64,000 nucleotides of DNA, from assembly GCF_001702265.1 (NCBI RefSeq), contig NZ_MAUE01000048.1:62001-126000 (forward strand), in the 5' to 3' direction. The notes under the pieces are model-generated. The model was not told the DNA's origin, did no database searches, and was given only the letters and a program-made list of their open reading frames with translations. A program made the translations under genes and the position numbers. The DNA is from Pseudomonas aylmerensis (lineage in GTDB: Bacteria > Pseudomonadota > Gammaproteobacteria > Pseudomonadales > Pseudomonadaceae). Each line of letters opens with the position of its first letter. Within the stretch, counting starts at the first letter, position 1. This document shows, one piece after another, positions 25,879 to 34,120 of this stretch.

Positions 25879-26448
25879 ATGGAGCCGATACTCGAACTGG
25901 AAAGTGCACGCCTGCTGATGCGCCCATGGCGTGACAGCGACCTGCCGGACTTTGCACGCATGTGCGCCGACTCGCAGGTGATGCGCTATTTCCCGGCCAA
26001 ATTGAGCCACCTGGAAAGCGCCGCGCTGATCGGGCGGATTCGTGGCCATTTCGCCGAATACGGCTTTGGCCTGTGGGCCTTGCAGCGCAAGGACACTGGC
26101 GAATTCATTGGCCTGACCGGGTTGCAGAATGTCAGCTTCGAGGCGGCTTTCACCCCGGCGGTGGAAATCGGCTGGCGCCTGGCGCGCGAGCACTGGGGGC
26201 TGGGCTATGCCAGCGAGGCGGCGTGGACGGCATTGCGCTGTGGGTTCGACCGCTTGCAGCTGGATGAAATTGTCGCCTTCACCACGGAGGCCAATCTGCC
26301 ATCACAAAAAGTCATGCAGGCCATCGGTATGCATTACGATCCGCTGGCAGATTTCGAACACCCCAAGGTCGCAGCCGATGACCCGCTGCGCCCGCATGTT
26401 TTGTACCGCATCACCCGCGCCCAATGGTTGGACACGCTGCACGGGTAG
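25879..26448 (+). CDS. GNAT N-acetyltransferase, RimJ/RimL type
   Basis: A 189-residue Acetyltransf_3-type protein: LESARLLMRPWRDSDLPDFA at the start, ALQRKDTGEFIGLTGLQNV, then EIGWRLAREHWGLGYASEAA as the acetyl-CoA-binding region and the LPSQKVMQAIGM helix. It probably acetylates an amine on a small molecule or a protein N-terminus. Its ribosome site is GGGAGGGG. Its stop codon lies inside a small REP hairpin. Confidence 0.83.
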   Translation: MEPILELESARLLMRPWRDSDLPDFARMCADSQVMRYFPAKLSHLESAALIGRIRGHFAEYGFGLWALQRKDTGEFIGLTGLQNVSFEAAFTPAVEIGWRLAREHWGLGYASEAAWTALRCGFDRLQLDEIVAFTTEANLPSQKVMQAIGMHYDPLADFEHPKVAADDPLRPHVLYRITRAQWLDTLHG

Positions 26449-26462
26449 GAGCTGGCTCCTAC
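26445..26462. repeat. Minimal REP hairpin over the GNAT stop codon
   Basis: GTAGGAGC and GCTCCTAC form a perfect 8-bp dyad with a 2-base spacer; the TAG at 26446-26448 is the stop codon of the acetyltransferase. The core matches the GGCTCCTAC arm of REPs elsewhere in the window. Confidence 0.7.
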
Positions 26463-26495
26463 AAGTAGAAAAGAATTGCTCTGAGGAGAGTGTGA

Positions 26496-27365
26496 ATGAG
26501 CCAAGTATTGGAAGATCTGGTGGACTTGCTGACCCTGGAGCCGATCGAGGAAAACCTCTTTCGTGGCCGCAGCCAGGACCTGGGTTTTCGCCAACTGTTC
26601 GGCGGCCAGGTGCTTGGCCAGTCCTTGTCGGCCGCCAGCCAGACGGTCGAAGAAGCGCGGCACGTGCATTCACTGCATGGCTACTTTCTGCGCCCCGGCG
26701 ATGCGAAATTGCCAGTGGTGTATTCGGTGGACCGCGTGCGTGATGGCGGCAGTTTCAGCACGCGCCGCGTGACGGCGATCCAGAAGGGCCACCCGATCTT
26801 CACCTGCACCACCTCGTTCCAGTACGACGAACAAGGCTTCGAACACCAGACCACCATGCCCGTGGTGGTCGGTCCGGAAAACCTGCCGTCGGAGCTGGAG
26901 CTGACCCAGCAGCGTGCGCACCTGATCCCCGAGCACATGCGCGACAAGCTGCTGTGCCCCAAGCCGATCGAAGTGCGCCCGGTGACCGAGAAAGACCCGT
27001 TCAACCCGCAGCCGTCCGACCCGGTCAAGTACGTGTGGTTTCGCGCCGACGGTGCCCTGGCCGACGCACCGGCGCTGCACAAATACTTGCTGGCCTACGC
27101 CTCGGACTTCGGCCTGTTGACCACTTCGCTGCTGCCCCACGGCAAGACCGTTTGGCAGAAAGACATGCAAGTCGCCAGTCTTGACCACGCGCTGTGGTTC
27201 CACGCCGACCTGCGCGCCGATGACTGGTTGCTCTATGCCATGGACAGCCCGTGGGCCGGCAACTCCCGGGGTTTCTCGCGCGGCAGCGTGTACAACCGCG
27301 CCGGGCAATTGGTGGCTTCCGTGACCCAGGAAGGGTTGATTCGCCATCGCAAGGATTGGGCATGA
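26496..27365 (+). CDS. tesB: Acyl-CoA thioesterase II
   Basis: A 289-residue double-hotdog thioesterase hydrolysing medium- and long-chain acyl-CoA. It shows NLFRGRSQDLGFRQLFGGQVLGQSL near the start, HSLHGYFLRPGD in the first hotdog, and LDHALWFHADLRADDWLLY with SPWAGNSRGFSRG near the end, where the catalytic Asp/Thr/Gln of TesB lie. The ATGA overlap with the next gene (HAD hydrolase) suggests one operon. Confidence 0.93.
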   Translation: MSQVLEDLVDLLTLEPIEENLFRGRSQDLGFRQLFGGQVLGQSLSAASQTVEEARHVHSLHGYFLRPGDAKLPVVYSVDRVRDGGSFSTRRVTAIQKGHPIFTCTTSFQYDEQGFEHQTTMPVVVGPENLPSELELTQQRAHLIPEHMRDKLLCPKPIEVRPVTEKDPFNPQPSDPVKYVWFRADGALADAPALHKYLLAYASDFGLLTTSLLPHGKTVWQKDMQVASLDHALWFHADLRADDWLLYAMDSPWAGNSRGFSRGSVYNRAGQLVASVTQEGLIRHRKDWA

Positions 27366-27955
27366 GCCTGACGGACGTTAAGCATTGGGTATTCGACATG
27401 GACGGCACCCTCACGGTGGCCGTGCATGACTTTGCGGCCATTCGCGTGGCCCTGGAGATTCCGCCCGAGGACGACATCCTCACTCACCTGGCTGCATTGC
27501 CTGCCGACGTGGCAGCGGCCAAGCATGCCTGGTTGCTGGAGCATGAGCGCGAGCTGGCGCTGGGTTCCGTCGCAGCAGAGGGTGCGGTGGAGCTGGTGCG
27601 GGAACTGGCGGGACGCGGTTATCGCCTCGGTATCCTTACCCGCAATGCGCGGGAGCTGGCGCATATCACCCTGCAAGCGATTGGCCTGGCCGACTGCTTT
27701 GCCGTCGACGACGTGCTGGGCCGCGATGATGCACCGCCCAAGCCCGATCCAGGCGGCCTGCTGAAACTGGCCGCAGCCTGGGATGTGGTACCGAGCGAGA
27801 TGGTGATGGTCGGCGATTACCGCTTCGACCTCGACTGCGGCCGCGCAGCGGGCACGCGCACGGTGTTGGTCAACTTGCCGCAGAACCCGTGGCCGGAATT
27901 GGCAGATTGGCATGCCACAGACTGTGCAGTGCTGCGCCAGATGATCCAGCCCTGA
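27362..27955 (+). CDS. HAD-IA family phosphatase
   Basis: A 197-residue HAD hydrolase: motif I WVFDMDGTLT near residue 10, motif II LTRN, motif III KPDPGG and motif IV GDYRFDLDCGRAAG. The substrate, probably a phosphorylated metabolite, is not indicated. It starts at the ATG at 27362, overlapping the tesB stop by 4 bases, so translation is probably coupled. Confidence 0.85.
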   Translation: MSLTDVKHWVFDMDGTLTVAVHDFAAIRVALEIPPEDDILTHLAALPADVAAAKHAWLLEHERELALGSVAAEGAVELVRELAGRGYRLGILTRNARELAHITLQAIGLADCFAVDDVLGRDDAPPKPDPGGLLKLAAAWDVVPSEMVMVGDYRFDLDCGRAAGTRTVLVNLPQNPWPELADWHATDCAVLRQMIQP

Positions 27956-27960
27956 GCCCT

Positions 27961-29050
27961 GTTGGAGCCAGCTTGAACTGGCGATGGCGGCGTGTCAGTC
28001 GATCTGTTTTCAACTGGCCCACCGCTTTCGCAGGCAAGCCAGCTCCCACATTTTGACCGTGGTTGTCAGGTAGAAAATCGCTCGCCACAGATCTCACAGC
28101 CCACCCCGCGATCCCCTGTGGGAGTTGTCGAGCCTTAGCGAGGCTGCGAAGGCGGCCGCATGGGCGATAGAGGCGTTGGCTGACCCACCGCTTTCGCAGA
28201 CAAGCCAGCTCCCACATTTTGACCGTGGTTGTCAGGTAGAAAATCGCTCGCCACAGATCTCACAGCCCGCCCCGCGATCCCCTGTGGGAGTTGTCGAGCC
28301 CCAGCGAGGCTGCGAAAGCGGCCGCATGGGCGATAGAGGCGTTGGCTGACCCACCGCTTTCGCAGGCAAGCCAGCTCCCACATTTTGACCGTGGTTGTCA
28401 GGTAGAAAATCGCTCGCCACAGATCTCACAGCCCACCCCGCGATCCCCTGTGGGAGTTGTCGAGCCCCAGCGAGGCTGCGAAGGCGGCCGCATGGGCGAT
28501 AGAAGGGTTGGCTGACCCACCACCATCGCCGGCAAGCCAGCTCCCACATTTTGACCGTGGTTGTCAGGTAGAAAATCGCTCGCCACAGATCTTACAAGCA
28601 GCCCCGCGATCCCCTGTGGGAGTTGTCGAGCCCTAGCGAGGCTGCGAAGGCGGCCGCATGGGCGATAGAGGGGTTGGCTGACCCACCACCATCGCCGGCA
28701 AGCCAGCTCCCACATTTTGCCCGTGGTTGTCAGGTAGAAAATCGCTCGCCACAGATCTCACAGCCCGCCCCGCGATCCCCTGTGGGAGTTGTCGAGCCTT
28801 AGCGAGGCTGCGAAGGCGGCCGCATGGGCGATAGAGGGGTTGGCTGGCCCACCGCTTTCGCAGGCAAGCCAGCTCCCACATTTTGACCGTAGTTGTCAGG
28901 TAGAAAATCGCTCGCCACAGATCTCACAGCCCGCCCCGCGATCCCCTGTGGGAGTTGTCGAGCCTTAGCGAGGCTGCGAAGGCGGCCGCATGGGCGATAG
29001 AGGGGTTGGCTGACCCACCACCATCGCCGGCAAGCCGGTTCCTGCAGGGA
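27961..29050. repeat. Tandem REP array, 166-bp period
   Basis: Six complete near-identical 166-bp units run from 28015 (boundaries at 28181, 28347, 28513, 28679, 28845, 29011), with partial sequence at both ends. Each unit carries a REP arm ending GCAAGCCAGCTCCCAC and a CCCTGTGGGAGTTGTCGAGC arm, joined by a constant spacer. Units differ mostly in one REP core: ACCGCTTTCGCAGGCAAGCC in some, ACCACCATCGCCGGCAAGCC in others (units starting at 28513, 28679 and 29011). No gene is seen in it; the open frames restart with each unit because the period is not a multiple of three. Confidence 0.93.
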
Positions 29051-29057
29051 TGTGGGG

Positions 29058-30041
29058 TTATTGGAAGAGTACTTTCTGGCCTTCAGGCGAGGTAAACATG
29101 CCGTCGCCGTTATGCCCAACGCCCGGCACTTCCACCAGTTTCTGGCTCAACTGCGGGTGCCGCTGCTTGAGGTAGTCAAAATAGTTGTGCCCGCGAATCA
29201 GGCGATACGCGCCTTGGGTCTCGGCGGCGCAGCTTTTATCCAGCGCCGGGTGGTTCGGGTCGGTGTCCTGCTGGCCCAGCAGGTAGGTGATGTTGCGTGA
29301 CACGTAGGCCTGCTCAAGCTGCTCGGCGCTCTGGCCCTTGGCGTAATCCGGCAAGTTTTGCATGCCGTATTTCCAGTCGTTGAAGCCTGGGCAGCTGGCG
29401 GTGTCGAACTTCACCGGACGCTGTGGCGTGAAGTACGCGTAGGACGATGGGTTGGCGACCACGTAACGCAGGCTGATGCCTTCGGTCTGCAGCATCGGGT
29501 GGTCGTGGCCGGTCAGGGCAAACCGCTGGACCACTTGACCACCGCCGGAATGGCCGGCGACGACGATCTCTTTCAGCGCCGGGAACAGCTTGCGATTGCC
29601 CAGGTGCTTGATGATCTGGTCCAGGGCGCCGTAGGAACTGACCTGGCCTGGGCCGACGGAGGACTCGCCGGCCATCCAGTCGTTGCCGTTCCAGCGCAGC
29701 ACCTGGTTGTCCAGGTGGTTGCGCTTGATGTCGGACTCATTCAGAAACTGCGGCGCAATCACCAGCGTATTGGTCGCCTGGCCCGCGTGCTCGGCGGCGT
29801 CTTCACCGCTTTGCAGGTAGGTCTGCGCATTGCGCAGGCGGCCGTGCACGATGATCAGCGCGCGGGTGACCTGGGGCAGCGGCTGGCGCCAGTCCTGGCT
29901 CAACCCCAGGCTGAGGTCGCCGGCATCCAGGTGAAAACGATCGGGACTGACCACCTTGACCCCATGTTCTTTCTCGGCGGCCCAGGTGGATGAGGAACAG
30001 GTAATCAACAAGCCCAGCAGCAATCCCAATCGTTTATTCAT
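29058..30041 (-). CDS. Secreted alpha/beta hydrolase
   Basis: A 327-residue protein with a signal peptide (MNKRLGLLLGLLITCSSSTWA). The hydrolase fold shows RALIIVHGRLRNAQTYL, the nucleophile elbow VVAGHSGGGQVVQRF, and the C-terminal catalytic His in PGVGHNGDGMF. It should act in the periplasm or outside the cell on an unknown ester or amide. The metallopeptidase gene ends at the base just before this start (30042/30041), so the pair is a tight operon. Confidence 0.78.
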   Translation of the reverse strand: MNKRLGLLLGLLITCSSSTWAAEKEHGVKVVSPDRFHLDAGDLSLGLSQDWRQPLPQVTRALIIVHGRLRNAQTYLQSGEDAAEHAGQATNTLVIAPQFLNESDIKRNHLDNQVLRWNGNDWMAGESSVGPGQVSSYGALDQIIKHLGNRKLFPALKEIVVAGHSGGGQVVQRFALTGHDHPMLQTEGISLRYVVANPSSYAYFTPQRPVKFDTASCPGFNDWKYGMQNLPDYAKGQSAEQLEQAYVSRNITYLLGQQDTDPNHPALDKSCAAETQGAYRLIRGHNYFDYLKQRHPQLSQKLVEVPGVGHNGDGMFTSPEGQKVLFQ

Positions 30042-30929
30042 CTAAAGACTCTTGGCGGTAAAAGTGTCGCATTGAGTGATCTGGCCCTGGGCAAAGCCGG
30101 TCTTGAACCAGCGAACCCGCTGCGCCGAGGTCCCGTGGGTAAACGAGTCCGGCACGACGCGCCCTTGACCCTGTTGCTGCAAACGGTCATCGCCGATGGC
30201 GTTGGCCGCATTCAGTGCTTCTTCAATATCGCCAGGCTCCAGCCAGTTCAGGCGCTTTTGCGCGCGGTTGGCCCAGACCCCGGCGAAACAGTCGGCTTGC
30301 AGTTCCTGGCGCACCAGCAGGCCGCCATCGCCTTGCAGCTGCCGGCCCTGCTGACGCGCGGCCTGGATCTTGGCCGAGATGCCGAGCAGCGTCTGCACGT
30401 GATGCCCGACTTCGTGGGCGATCACGTAGGCCTGGGCGAAATCACCGGCGGCCTTGAAGCGTTGCGACATTTCCCGGAAGAAATCCAGGTCCAGGTACAC
30501 CTGTTGGTCGGCCGGGCAATAGAACGGGCCGCTGGCCGAAGTGGCGCCACCGCAGGCCGAATTGACCCGACCGCGGAACAGAATCAGTTTCGGATTCTTG
30601 TAGGCCAGGCCATTTTCCTGAAAGACCTGGGCCCAGGTGTCTTCGGTATCACCCAGCACCGCGCGCACAAAGTCCGCTTGCTCGTCGTTGGCCGGCGGTG
30701 CCTGGCGTGGCTGCGTGCTCACCGAGGGCGCCTGTTCCATCTGGCCGGTCAACTGGCCGAGGATCTGCAGCGGGTCCTGGCCGGTCAACCAACCGATGCC
30801 GACGATCAGCACAATTGCCGTCAGGCTCAGGCCCTTGCCGCCACCAAACCGCATGCCGCCACCGCCGCCACCACTGTCATCGCGGGCATCCACCACGTTG
30901 TCGCTGCGTCGGCCTTTTTTCCATAGCAT
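30042..30929 (-). CDS. Neutral zinc metallopeptidase, YpfJ type
   Basis: A 295-residue membrane-anchored protein starting MLWKKGRRSDNVVDARDD. A glycine stretch (GGGGGGMRFGGGKG) is followed by one transmembrane helix (LTAIVLIVGIGWLTG), a linker, and the catalytic domain with YVIAHEVGHHVQTLLGI (zinc site) and RQELQADCFAGVWAN (third ligand). It belongs to the KPN_02809/YpfJ family, function unknown. It is upstream of and abutting the alpha/beta hydrolase gene. Confidence 0.87.
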   Translation of the reverse strand: MLWKKGRRSDNVVDARDDSGGGGGGMRFGGGKGLSLTAIVLIVGIGWLTGQDPLQILGQLTGQMEQAPSVSTQPRQAPPANDEQADFVRAVLGDTEDTWAQVFQENGLAYKNPKLILFRGRVNSACGGATSASGPFYCPADQQVYLDLDFFREMSQRFKAAGDFAQAYVIAHEVGHHVQTLLGISAKIQAARQQGRQLQGDGGLLVRQELQADCFAGVWANRAQKRLNWLEPGDIEEALNAANAIGDDRLQQQGQGRVVPDSFTHGTSAQRVRWFKTGFAQGQITQCDTFTAKSL

Positions 30930-31084
30930 GGGGCAATCCTCTCGATGAACTCTGAAACAGTGTTGTTGGTGCGTGGGAATGGCGCCAGCCCGGCTGTCCG
31001 ACAGGTTCGAGAGCTGCGTAGTATCGCTGCTCTCAGCCCGTGCTGGCAGGGGCGCCAGATGAAAGTTGTGTCAGGTTGGACGGC

Positions 31085-31501
31085 TCAATCGCGGCAGTAG
31101 CCTTCACCGCTATCAACCACCAGGCAGTCCTTTTTCTCCGCCAGCCATTTCAGCCCGGTGGCCTCGCCGTTGCCAGCGCGCAGCAGTTGCGGCCCGTCGG
31201 GGCGGGTGAAGGCGATGCCGTCTTCGGCGGCTTCACCTTTGAAGGTGCCGGAGTCGTCGGCGTCGAGGCCGTATTGCATGGTGAGGATGTAGTGACCACG
31301 GCCGACGCTGTCGTCCTTGGCGATGGTCAGGTTCAGGCCTTCGACGCCGATCCACTTGCCGACCCACTTATCGGTGGGCGGGGTTTCGGGCACCAGCGTG
31401 GCTTGCACAGACGGTGGCGCAGGCTTGGGTGCCTCCTTGGACTCCTGGTTGCAGGCGGTCAGCAGGGCGAGGGCAGAAAGAATAAAGAGGGTTTTTTTCA
31501 T
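31085..31501 (-). CDS. Small lipoprotein of unknown function
   Basis: A 138-residue lipoprotein with signal MKKTLFILSALALLTAC and lipobox LTAC. A Pro-rich linker (KPAPPSVQATLVPETPP) and a compact domain with KWVGKWIGVEGLNLTI and four later segments ending KKDCLVVDSGEGYCRD follow. The two late cysteines may form a disulfide. I do not recognise the domain. It is monocistronic. Confidence 0.7.
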   Translation of the reverse strand: MKKTLFILSALALLTACNQESKEAPKPAPPSVQATLVPETPPTDKWVGKWIGVEGLNLTIAKDDSVGRGHYILTMQYGLDADDSGTFKGEAAEDGIAFTRPDGPQLLRAGNGEATGLKWLAEKKDCLVVDSGEGYCRD

Positions 31502-31686
31502 AGCAGCAAGGCCTTGGTTAAAAAGTGTGCAACGCGGGGGCTAAGGTGCAGCGTTGGACTCGAATCCCGTGATTTAGTGCGCTGTTCGCACGGTGTTTGG
31601 TTATGCTCTGGGGGCAGACGCATGCCCGGCTGCTAGATTACCGGGTTGAGTGCCACCGCGTTCAGCTCGCCACGCAAGAGAATTCA

Positions 31687-32565
31687 ATGACTGTCAGCAC
31701 CCCCCTTTCCGGCGTCAACCATCCTTTCAAAGGCATCCTGCTGATTGTGCTGGCGACGTTCCTGTTTTCCAGCCACGACGCGTTGTCCAAATACCTGGCC
31801 GGGTTCTACCCGATCGTGATGGTGGTGTGGGCGCGTTACCTGGTGCATACCGTGTTGATGGCCGGGATTTTCCTGCCGCAATCCGGCTTGCGCGTGCTGC
31901 GCAGCAAGCGGCCGGGGATGCAGGTGGTGCGGGCGTTGTGCCTGTTGGGCACGAGTTTGTTTTTCACTGCGGCGCTGCATTACATCCCGCTGGCGGAAGC
32001 CACGGCGGTGAACTTCCTCGCGCCGATCCTGGTGACCGCACTCTCGGTGCCGCTGCTCGGCGAGCACGTGACCCGAGGCCAGTGGCTGGCGGTGATCTGC
32101 GGGTTTGTCGGGGTACTGATCATCATCCATCCCGGTGGCGAGCTGTTCACCCCGGCGGTGCTGCTGCCGCTGTGTTCGGCGCTGTTCTTCTGCTTTTACC
32201 AATTGCTCACGCGCATCCTCAGCCAATACGACACGCCCACCACCAGCAACTTCTTTGCCGGGCTGTGCAATACCCTGGTGATGAGTGCGCTGGTGCCGTT
32301 CTTCTGGCAGGTTCCGACGCTGTGGCATGGTGCGTTGATGCTGGCGCTGGGCACCTGCGGGATGACCGCCCACTTGATGCTGACCCAGGCGTTCCGCTTT
32401 GCGGCGCCGGCCTTGCTGGCGCCGTTCGGCTATTGCCAGATCGTCTTTGCGGGGTTGTTGGGCTGGCTGGTGTTCAGCCATACCCCCGATGTGACCACGG
32501 TGGTCGGCATCGGGGTGATCTGCATGAGCGGCTTGGCCGCTGCCTGGCAGCAGCGGCGCAGGTGA
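31687..32565 (+). CDS. EamA/DMT-family transporter
   Basis: A 292-residue inner-membrane protein with about ten helices in two EamA halves (FKGILLIVLATFLFSSHDALS near the start; LLPLCSALFFCFYQLLTRI in the second half). Substrate unknown. I chose the ATG at 31687 (MTVSTPLSGVNHPFK); the longer frame upstream has no match. It faces, convergently and without a gap, the MFS permease of the quinate cluster (32565/32566), but nothing else ties it to that pathway. Confidence 0.82.
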   Translation: MTVSTPLSGVNHPFKGILLIVLATFLFSSHDALSKYLAGFYPIVMVVWARYLVHTVLMAGIFLPQSGLRVLRSKRPGMQVVRALCLLGTSLFFTAALHYIPLAEATAVNFLAPILVTALSVPLLGEHVTRGQWLAVICGFVGVLIIIHPGGELFTPAVLLPLCSALFFCFYQLLTRILSQYDTPTTSNFFAGLCNTLVMSALVPFFWQVPTLWHGALMLALGTCGMTAHLMLTQAFRFAAPALLAPFGYCQIVFAGLLGWLVFSHTPDVTTVVGIGVICMSGLAAAWQQRRR

Positions 32566-33900
32566 TCAGACGTCTACGGTGGGAATCTTGCGCGGCGCCA
32601 TGAAGTACATCCAGGTCAGCGCAATGAAGTACATCGCCGGGATCAGGGTGAACAACACCGTGTAGTTGTTGTTGGTCACCGTGAGGATATGCCCGACGAT
32701 CTGGGTCATGAACATGCCGCCGATGGCCGCGCACATCCCGCCAAAGCCGAACACCGTGCTCATCATGTGCTTGGGCGTGTAGTCCATCACCAGGCTCCAG
32801 ATATTCGCGGTCCAGGCCTGATGCGCGCCGATGGCCAGGGAGATGGCAAACACCGCGACCCACAGCTGGCTGGAGCCGGCCGCCATGATCACGCCGACGA
32901 TGCAGCAGGCAAACAGCAGCATCGACAGCAACCGCGCCTTGATCGAGTTCATCCCACGGCCGATCAGGAACGACGAGAGAATCCCCCCACCCACACTGCC
33001 GAAGTCGGCGGTCAAATAGATGATGATCAGCGGGATGCCCATCTGTGTCACGTTGATGCCCAGGTTGTATTGCTGGTTCAGGAACGGCGGCAGCCAATAC
33101 AGGTAGAACCAGAACACCGGCGCGGTCATCGAGTAGGCGAGGGCGAAGGCCCAGGTGCCGCGCATGCGCAGGATGCGGCTGAACGGCACGCGCGGTTGTT
33201 CCGGTTCGACTTCCTGTTGCACGTAGTCCAGTTCGGACTGTTTAACCGTCGGATGGTCTTCCGGGTTGTAGTACTTCAAGCCCCAGAACAGCAGCCAGAT
33301 CCCGCCGAGCGCCGACATGCACAGGAACGCCGCCTGCCAGCCCCACACGTGCAGGATCAACGGCAGCAACATCGGCGTCATCATCGCGCCGACGTTGGTG
33401 CCGGCGTTGAAGATGCCGGTGGCCACCGCGCGCTCGCCGGCCGGGAACCACAGGCGGGTGGTCTTGACGCAGGCCGGGTAGTTGGCGGCTTCGGTCAGCC
33501 CGAGGATAAAGCGGCAGACCATAAAGCCAACGGCCGAGGTCGCCAGGCCGTGGGCGCCGGTGGCCAGGCTCCACAGCAGCACCGCGCAGAAGAACACGCG
33601 CTTCACGCCGACGCGGTCGATCAAGCGCCCTTGCAGCACAAAGCCGATGGCGTAGCCGACCTGGAACCAGAAGTTGATATTGGCGTAGTCCATCGCCGTC
33701 CAGCTCATCTCCTTGGCGAGGATTGGCTGCATCACGCCCAGGGCGGCGCGGTCAATGTAGTTGAGGGTGGTGGCGAAGAACACCAGGGCCAGCATGCCCC
33801 AGCGAGTTTTACCCACGGCCAGGGCGCCGCGAATCTTGTCGCCGATGCCGGCGTGCGGGTTGCCCGGGCGCGCGGCCAGGACGGAGTTTTGCGAAGGCAT
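32566..33900 (-). CDS. MFS permease, probable quinate/shikimate-type uptake
   Basis: A 444-residue MFS transporter of the anion:cation symporter group, with twelve predicted helices. It shows NYIDRAALGVMQPILAKE in helix 1, LIDRVGVKRVFF in the loop 2-3 motif, and FILGLTEAANYPACVKTTRLWFP. The group takes up carboxylates and aromatic acids. It is divergent from quiC and shares its 220-base control region, so uptake of quinate, shikimate or dehydroshikimate is the best guess; 4-hydroxybenzoate-like or sugar-acid substrates cannot be excluded. Confidence 0.78.
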   Translation of the reverse strand: MPSQNSVLAARPGNPHAGIGDKIRGALAVGKTRWGMLALVFFATTLNYIDRAALGVMQPILAKEMSWTAMDYANINFWFQVGYAIGFVLQGRLIDRVGVKRVFFCAVLLWSLATGAHGLATSAVGFMVCRFILGLTEAANYPACVKTTRLWFPAGERAVATGIFNAGTNVGAMMTPMLLPLILHVWGWQAAFLCMSALGGIWLLFWGLKYYNPEDHPTVKQSELDYVQQEVEPEQPRVPFSRILRMRGTWAFALAYSMTAPVFWFYLYWLPPFLNQQYNLGINVTQMGIPLIIIYLTADFGSVGGGILSSFLIGRGMNSIKARLLSMLLFACCIVGVIMAAGSSQLWVAVFAISLAIGAHQAWTANIWSLVMDYTPKHMMSTVFGFGGMCAAIGGMFMTQIVGHILTVTNNNYTVLFTLIPAMYFIALTWMYFMAPRKIPTVDV

Positions 33901-34006
33901 GAGGTCGTACCCGTTTTTTGAAATTTTTATGGTGTGTTCTGGGTCTTGATACGGAATCGATGGTGCGCAGCGGTTAAAAAATCGTCAATTCGTCAACAGC
34001 CATTGT

Positions 34007-34021
34007 GTTCGATAATCGCAC
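34007..34021. promoter_or_regulatory. PcaR-type operator upstream of quiC and the MFS gene
   Basis: GTTCGATAATCGCAC, identical to the 15-bp operator I remember for P. putida PcaR (IclR family, protocatechuate catabolism). It lies 100 bases upstream of the quiC start and 107 from the divergent permease start. A second nearby motif, AACCGGTT (34031-34038), could be a further operator. Confidence 0.6.
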
Positions 34022-34120
34022 TGAAAACTAACCGGTTCGTACATTTCAATTGCTGTGAACAGTTTAGCGGCGAATAATTTGCCGTAAATAAGACGAGCCT
34101 CAAATGCCGGGAGTCGCCCC

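Noticed and set aside
28135..29119. Repeated open frames of 80-106 codons through the 166-bp array, with similar proteins in each unit
   Set aside because: They come from the repeated DNA; 166 is not a multiple of three, so no frame stays open, and there is no ribosome site pattern or homology.
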